From Bacteroidota bacterium (GTDB taxonomy: Bacteria; Bacteroidota; Bacteroidia; Cytophagales; Cyclobacteriaceae), in assembly GCA_003242315.1 (NCBI GenBank), contig QGUY01000138.1, forward strand, positions 1-10,251: 10,251 nt of DNA. The letters run 5' to 3'. Of this stretch, positions 6,352 through 10,251 are shown one piece after another. The notes below the pieces were generated by a model. The model saw only the letters and a list, made by a program, of their open reading frames with translations. It was not told the origin of the DNA and made no database searches. The translations under genes were made by a program, and so were the position numbers. How positions within the stretch are numbered: the stretch's first letter is position 1; each line of letters opens with the position of its first letter.

Positions 6352-7170
6352 TCATCTCCGGTATTTAAAGGATCGGGTAACTCCAAAAGTATAGTGCAGC
6401 CCCACCTGCAGGCCAACGATCATGCTCGCGCGGTGAGTAAACAGGTCCTGACCTTCGCCGTTAGTGAGGGCGTCGATCACATCGCCGGTGCGCATGTCCG
6501 TAAGGCTGTAGTTCGCGCGTATTTGTGTGCTCAGGTATAAGTGTCTGGAAAGGTCGATGTCGATACCAAACGCGGCCGCGATCTGAAACTCCATGTCCTT
6601 GAACTGGTTGGCCTTCTTTGTGAGGATTTCCGAAGGCGGCATAGCGGGTGCGGTATACGTTCCGTTGCCGTTGTCGACAGCACCTTCAGGCAGCACGAAG
6701 TTAGGATCGTCCGGTATTGAAAATGTTCCGGCATCGTATTGCATGCTCTCCACTGCTTCCGTGAGGAAGGAAAGTTGGGGACCCAAATTGAAATTTGTCC
6801 TGACCGGTGAATTGCCGCCGCTCATGAAGCGCATGAGAAGCGGAAGGTGAACATAGCTCAAGCTGATTTCGCGCTGACCTTTCACTTGCTGTGCGGCATC
6901 GATGATATCATAGATCTGTCCCTGCCTGGAAAGAATTGACTCAAGCGAGAGCCCAAAGGTTCTTCCAAGATCGACGCCAAAGGAGAACCCTATGGGGGCC
7001 ACTTTGTAAGTGTACTGCGAGTTGTACCGCGGATCCTGGGATAGACCTTTATCCAGAACGAAGCTCGCGTTAACCGCCGTGGTAAGTCCCAGGTGAACCT
7101 GTTGCGCCCACACGGAGAAAGACGTGACAAAGGCCAACAGGAAGACAGCAGATAGTCGTATCGCCTTCAT
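6352..7170 (-). CDS. Outer-membrane beta-barrel protein (PorT-like family)
   Basis: The 272-residue product starts with a signal peptide (MKAIR, hydrophobic LSAVFLLAFVTSFSVWA, cut near residues 22-23 before QQV). The rest alternates polar and hydrophobic residues in short strands, such as HLGLTTAVNASFVL, IGFSFGVDLGR, FGLSLESILSRQG, LSYVHLPLLMRFM, FQIAAAFGIDIDLS, LYLSTQIRANYSLTDM and MIVGLQVGLHYTF. This is the look of the outer-membrane beta-barrel domain common in Bacteroidota, with about eight to ten strands. A long loop near residues 140-190 contains DNGNGTYTAP and is probably extracellular. The C-terminal strand with aromatic residues (LHYTF) fits a signal for barrel insertion. It lies 56 bp downstream of the large propeller gene on the same strand and is probably co-transcribed. 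No specific function can be assigned. Confidence 0.85.
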   Translation of the reverse strand: MKAIRLSAVFLLAFVTSFSVWAQQVHLGLTTAVNASFVLDKGLSQDPRYNSQYTYKVAPIGFSFGVDLGRTFGLSLESILSRQGQIYDIIDAAQQVKGQREISLSYVHLPLLMRFMSGGNSPVRTNFNLGPQLSFLTEAVESMQYDAGTFSIPDDPNFVLPEGAVDNGNGTYTAPAMPPSEILTKKANQFKDMEFQIAAAFGIDIDLSRHLYLSTQIRANYSLTDMRTGDVIDALTNGEGQDLFTHRASMIVGLQVGLHYTFGVTRSFKYRR

Positions 7171-7226
7171 GGTAGAACGTGTTGGTGTTCAGGTAATTGA
7201 ATACGGGACCGCGGAGAAAGTAACCG

Positions 7227-9914
7227 TCAGGGAAGCGGTTTGACCATGAGGGAACCCTTGTATGTAAGATATGCGGTCACTTTACCTGATTTCCCGGGCT
7301 GCAAGTCGCACGAACTGCTTTCCAGGGGCGGAGAAGTGAGCAAAGTTCCGGATTGGTCGTAGACGTAAGTAAGATTTTGGACCTGGTCTGTGATGGAGTA
7401 ATAGATACTGCCCGCCCCAAAATCGTAGTACCTGACCACGACGGGATTCATGCCAATGTATGGGTTGGTGATGATATTTTTCGCGTCGACGTCGAGTATC
7501 GTCAGGCTGGTCGGATCTTGCCGCACCATGCAGTACGATTTTCCGTTGCGTTCCCTGACGAGGCTAAAGCGCGAATTTATTGACGCCTTGATGAGAGGTT
7601 CGCGCGACTGAATCTTGCCGGTGGGATTGAAACGAATCCGGAAACCGTCGTTGGATACTACGATGAAATCAGAATTTTCAATAGTACTTCCCACTTCGAG
7701 GAAGTAGTCGCCCGCGGGCCTTGCGTCGAGATTAAGCGGGAAGCCGCGTTGCATTTCACCTCTGCGATTCATCAGGTAAGCGCGACCGTCGCGACGGATG
7801 GCGACGAGGAAGTCGCGGCCCCGGATGCGGTGATGTCGCGCCGGCGTGAAGAGATCGTCTTCAACGTTACGCGGAGTCCATCCTTCGAGGTTTGTGCCTT
7901 GCTTGTCGTACATCCAGACCTTACCCGAACTATCGGTGATAAGGAAGCGGTAGTTCCTGCTGTGATCGTAGTCGACAAGGCTCAGGTATTCAATGTCCTT
8001 TGCAGCGACCGTTACAGGAAAGGGCGGAACATAGTTACCGAGACGGTCAATGATGTGAAGCTGCCCTTCCGTAGCAAAGAGGTATTGCAGTTTGCCGTTC
8101 TTGTAAAAGTCGACCTGGAACAAATCACCAATGATCGGTCCGTTCATTTGTTTTGACCAGAGCGCATTGCCGGTTGATGATACCAGGTGGATTTGGTTCA
8201 ACGAATCCTGCACGAGAACTTCGAGCGACTTGTCGACGTGGCTTCGCACGACGAACGACTGTCCGCGAAGGCTGCCAGGAAATGTAGTCACCAGCATTTG
8301 ATCCTGGCGTGGCGCAGGTGTGCGTGGTTCATACGATTCATACTGCCATGCGACATTCGTATAAAAACTTTCGTTCAGGTGACTGAACTGAATCGCGCCC
8401 ATGCCGACTGACGAAAGGAGGCTGCGGTTGTCGCGTATGAAGTTCACCCATTTTTCGTTGAGCGATTCGCGGAGTATGTTCCAAATCCTGGGTGTGTTGA
8501 TGTAAAGGCTAACGTTGGATTCAAGAAGAGTGGATTCGAGGAACCGGTTTTGCGCAACAGACTTGCCCCACGTTTCTTCCTGTTCAATGTCTTCGAGGAA
8601 TGCTTTGAGTTCTTCCAGGTCTTCACCAATAATTACAGTGTTGCCAACTGTTGTGTAATACGTATGATCGAATCCGTTGACAAAAGGTGCGAAGAGTTTT
8701 TCGGGAAACCGATAGACCGGAAGCTGTCGGATTTCGTAATCGCCAAAAGGTTCGAAGAACACGGTGTCGACGCTGAAGCGCGACGCCATTCGGTTCAGTG
8801 TTGATAGCCACGTATCGGGTGATTCCGTTTCCACGATAAGGACTCGGGAAAGTTTATTCTGGTTGGACTCGACATAGCAGACGCCTACTTCGTTGTCAAC
8901 AGCGGTGTAGAGGTCGCGTATGTTGACGTTCAGCGAACGTGCAATTTGAAGGAGTGTATCTTCCAGGACCTTTCGTCGTTCCGGGTAGCGGCTCAGGCGC
9001 ACGCCAAAGTCGAGCCCCTCGCTTATTCCATAGGTTGCGAGGAATACGGTGCGGTTGGAGACATACTGTTTGATATCGAATGACGTAGGAAACTGATCCC
9101 GGAACACGGTCAGTACAGAACCTGCGCTACCTTCTTCCACGCTAAAGCCATTGAGGACAAGATTTTTTTCAGCGGCTTTGATATCGAGTACGGCTGCCCT
9201 TCCAAAGTGTCGGATAACGTCGGCGTTAATGACGGGTGAGAAGACCGAGAGCCAACGCGAAAAGTTTTGAAGGTGGATGTAGAGGTTGCCTGCGTCGTTC
9301 TTGAGTTTAGGCATTTGGTATATACTTCCGAGGCGTTGCCGGAACGTCGATCGTTCGTCGCTGCCGAAAACGCGGATGACGTCTTCGATGAGGAATGGTG
9401 TAAAGCTTCCGACCCACACATCGTCGAGGACTGTCCATGAGAAAGTAGTTCCGGCGGAGGACAGTTCGTTGATGGTGATGGAGTTGAACATTCGCTGTGC
9501 AGGTCGCACGCCCGGCTTTCGGATCCAGTCGGCCGCGGTAGCTTCGACGATTAGCCGTTCGTTTTTATCGGCGAGCGGGAGATAGAAGACGAAGTCGAAG
9601 TCGTCCTTCCGTGTGACGTGAAGTGATACGAGTGATCCCGGTTTTTGTTCGTTGAGGAGCGTGATGATGTTTTGGAGTGAGTCGCGGTTCTTGTTATACA
9701 GCGCGGCTTTCATGATGATTTGCCAGATTGATGTTGCCTTTACGGGCTCGATGCATTCCTGGCATGTGCTGGGTTCGTACACTGCGACGGCTCCCGAGGG
9801 TATGAGTTCCCACGGTGTGAGCTTTTGAGGTCGGAAGAATTTCTGATAAGCGAAAACTCCTCCTGCTATTAACGCGACAACTCCTATGGTAATGAGCAGG
9901 GGTGTTCTTTTCAC
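7227..9914 (-). CDS. Membrane-anchored periplasmic protein with C-terminal seven-bladed beta-propeller, unknown function
   Basis: This 895-residue protein starts with GTG at 9914; no other in-frame start is near. Residues 5-27 (PLLITIGVVALIAGGVFAYQKFF) form one membrane segment after two basic residues, so the remainder should lie in the periplasm; there is no lipobox cysteine. Residues 28 to about 540 form a mixed alpha/beta region that I do not recognise securely; it recalls DUF3352-like proteins. It holds a CxxC pair (C51, C54). From about 550 to the end seven similar strand-turn units recur at 44-47 residues: QIHLVSSTGNALW (574), QLHIIDRLGNYV (618), KVWMYDKQGTNL (665), RAYLMNRRGEMQ (711), FRIRFNPTGKIQ (758), LTILDVDAKNII (804) and LTYVYDQSGTLL (848). 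This fits a seven-bladed propeller. Gene order suggests it works with the barrel protein encoded next. Confidence 0.8.
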   Translation of the reverse strand: MKRTPLLITIGVVALIAGGVFAYQKFFRPQKLTPWELIPSGAVAVYEPSTCQECIEPVKATSIWQIIMKAALYNKNRDSLQNIITLLNEQKPGSLVSLHVTRKDDFDFVFYLPLADKNERLIVEATAADWIRKPGVRPAQRMFNSITINELSSAGTTFSWTVLDDVWVGSFTPFLIEDVIRVFGSDERSTFRQRLGSIYQMPKLKNDAGNLYIHLQNFSRWLSVFSPVINADVIRHFGRAAVLDIKAAEKNLVLNGFSVEEGSAGSVLTVFRDQFPTSFDIKQYVSNRTVFLATYGISEGLDFGVRLSRYPERRKVLEDTLLQIARSLNVNIRDLYTAVDNEVGVCYVESNQNKLSRVLIVETESPDTWLSTLNRMASRFSVDTVFFEPFGDYEIRQLPVYRFPEKLFAPFVNGFDHTYYTTVGNTVIIGEDLEELKAFLEDIEQEETWGKSVAQNRFLESTLLESNVSLYINTPRIWNILRESLNEKWVNFIRDNRSLLSSVGMGAIQFSHLNESFYTNVAWQYESYEPRTPAPRQDQMLVTTFPGSLRGQSFVVRSHVDKSLEVLVQDSLNQIHLVSSTGNALWSKQMNGPIIGDLFQVDFYKNGKLQYLFATEGQLHIIDRLGNYVPPFPVTVAAKDIEYLSLVDYDHSRNYRFLITDSSGKVWMYDKQGTNLEGWTPRNVEDDLFTPARHHRIRGRDFLVAIRRDGRAYLMNRRGEMQRGFPLNLDARPAGDYFLEVGSTIENSDFIVVSNDGFRIRFNPTGKIQSREPLIKASINSRFSLVRERNGKSYCMVRQDPTSLTILDVDAKNIITNPYIGMNPVVVRYYDFGAGSIYYSITDQVQNLTYVYDQSGTLLTSPPLESSSCDLQPGKSGKVTAYLTYKGSLMVKPLP

Positions 9915-9939
9915 AGCAAAAAATTCCGTTACAAAGGAC

Positions 9940-9971
9940 GAAAGATAGAAGGGTTGGGGGATAATGACAAG
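9940..9971 (-). promoter_or_regulatory. Candidate Bacteroidota-type promoter for the propeller gene
   Basis: On the minus strand, TATCTTTC (9947-9940) matches the -7 consensus TAnnTTTG except for the last base. CTTG (9971-9968) lies 20 bp upstream and matches the -33 TTTG at three of four positions. Transcription would begin near 9933, giving a leader of about 20 bases before the GTG at 9914. The match is short and not tested against background. Confidence 0.35.
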
Positions 9972-9994
9972 AGTGAGTGTGAGTGTGAGTGTGG
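9971..9994. repeat. GAGTGT microsatellite-like run
   Basis: GAGTGA is followed by three GTGTGA/GAGTGT-type units and then GTGG, a hexamer repeat with little variation. It lies directly upstream of the promoter candidate of the propeller gene. A similar GTGAGTGTGAGAGTG run occurs in the bioF-bioD spacer. Confidence 0.6.
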
Positions 9995-10016
9995 GGAGAG
10001 TTAGTAGAGTAAGAGG

Positions 10017-10051
10017 GTAATCAGTAATCGGTGAAAGGTGATTGGTGGTGA
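10017..10051. repeat. Degenerate heptamer tandem array
   Basis: Five seven-base units can be read: GTAATCA, GTAATCG, GTGAAAG, GTGATTG and GTGGTGA. They share a GT start and an A/T-rich middle, and the first two differ at one base. The array resembles, but does not match, the GTTGGCA units at the bioF end. The later units are weak, so the exact right boundary is uncertain. Confidence 0.45.
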
Positions 10052-10060
10052 ATCCGGGTA

Positions 10061-10082
10061 GAGACGCACGGCTGTGCGTCTC
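10061..10082. repeat. Perfect hairpin palindrome of dispersed-repeat type
   Basis: GAGACGCAC (10061-10069) and GTGCGTCTC (10074-10082) form a perfect 9-bp stem around a GGCT loop, preceded by GTA. From memory, GTAGAGACGC palindromes are frequent dispersed repeats in Bacteroidota and cyanobacteria. No T-run follows on either strand, so it is not a classical terminator. Confidence 0.65.
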
Positions 10083-10126
10083 GCGTCAGGACCTGGCGTC
10101 GGGTATGATGTGTCCACTCTGGTACC

Positions 10127-10147
10127 GCCCTTCGGCAGGCTCAGGGC
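10127..10147. repeat. Third, inverted copy of the dispersed repeat seen after bioA
   Basis: The plus strand reads CCCTTCGGCAGGCTCAGGG (10128-10146) with flanking G and C. It is the reverse complement of the 6329-6348 copy with one base changed (GCCGA for GTCGA). It lies about 25 bp beyond the rRNA terminator. Confidence 0.75.
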
Positions 10148-10171
10148 TTGGGTTGCAACGACCAGAGAGAA

Positions 10172-10204
10172 AACAAAAAAGCCCCGGATTGCTCCGGGGC
10201 TTTT
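10172..10204 (-). terminator. Intrinsic terminator of the rRNA operon
   Basis: GCCCCGGA (10181-10188) and TCCGGGGC (10193-10200) pair perfectly around a four-base loop, and A/T bases extend the stem. Read on the minus strand, the stem is followed by TTTTTTGTTT (10180-10171). It starts about 10 bases after the 3' end of the 5S rRNA and should isolate the rRNA operon from the propeller gene, which lies in the same direction. The flanking A and T runs would let it work in both directions. Confidence 0.9.
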
Positions 10205-10214
10205 GTAAAAGAAA

Positions 10215-10251
10215 GGCAACGACCTACTCTCCCAGGTTTTATCCCAGTACC
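10215..10251 (-). rRNA. rrf: 5S ribosomal RNA, 3' end only
   Basis: Read on the minus strand, the last bases of the window give a GGTACTGGGATAAAACC segment followed by TGGGAGAGTAGGTCGTTGCC. GGGAGAGTAGG is the conserved loop E/helix IV-V region and GTCGTTGCC the 3' side of helix I, as in other Bacteroidota 5S genes. Only about 37 of some 110-120 bases are inside the window; the rest, and presumably 23S and 16S, lie to the right. The exact 3' end could be a few bases further left. Confidence 0.88.

Larger units (their letters stand above)
9915..10214. other. Gene-free spacer between the propeller gene and the rRNA operon end
   Basis: This 300-bp stretch holds no credible gene. From left to right it contains a promoter candidate for the propeller gene, a GAGTGT run, a degenerate heptamer array, a perfect hairpin palindrome, one copy of the dispersed repeat also found after bioA, and the rRNA terminator. 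A 72-residue minus-strand reading frame (10001-10219) covers the repeats and terminator and is not believed to be coding. Confidence 0.7.

Noticed and set aside
7749..8156. 135-residue plus-strand reading frame antisense to the propeller gene
   Set aside because: The minus-strand frame carries the regular propeller units; this frame has no motif or start signal of its own.
10001..10219. 72-residue minus-strand reading frame with a signal-peptide-like start
   Set aside because: It is built from the rRNA terminator, the dispersed repeat (translated as LSLPKG) and the palindrome. Composition and position show that it is not a gene.

Overview
The window looks like chromosomal DNA of a member of the Bacteroidota, probably of the Cytophagales type. 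The evidence is a PorT-like outer-membrane beta-barrel protein, a periplasmic TPR protein, few convincing Shine-Dalgarno sites, one promoter candidate of the Bacteroidota TTTG / TAnnTTTG form, BioF/BioD/BioA sequences of the Bacteroidota kind, and intergenic repeats common in this group. The order-level guess is weak. Base composition looks fairly even, with no obvious sign of recent gene transfer.

Left part (1-2351): two minus-strand genes. The first is the N-terminal 305 residues of a secreted TPR protein that runs off the left edge. The second is a complete major facilitator superfamily transporter of unknown substrate. A 110-bp region (2242-2351) separates the transporter from the divergent plus-strand operon and holds an imperfect palindrome that could be an operator.

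Centre (2352-6291): a plus-strand operon. Its first gene encodes a short-chain dehydrogenase with all four active-site residues of mammalian-type 2,4-dienoyl-CoA reductase. That gene overlaps bioF by 4 bp. bioF, bioD and bioA follow; they convert a pimeloyl thioester through 7-keto-8-aminopelargonate (KAPA) and 7,8-diaminopelargonate (DAPA) to dethiobiotin. bioB, bioC and a pimeloyl-ACP esterase gene are not in the window, so the pathway must be completed elsewhere. bioD and bioA overlap by 35 bp. bioF and bioD are separated by 52 bp of degenerate repeats that begin inside the bioF coding region.

Right part (6292-9914, minus strand): a large inner-membrane-anchored protein (GTG start at 9914) whose C-terminal third looks like a seven-bladed beta-propeller, followed 56 bp downstream by an outer-membrane beta-barrel protein. 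The two are probably co-transcribed and face each other across the periplasm. Their function is unknown. The barrel gene converges on bioA across about 60 bp that holds two copies of a short dispersed repeat.

Right edge (9915-10251): a gene-free spacer of about 300 bp packed with different small repeats, then a strong intrinsic terminator and the 3' end of a 5S rRNA gene on the minus strand. A ribosomal RNA operon therefore ends here and extends to the right of the window.
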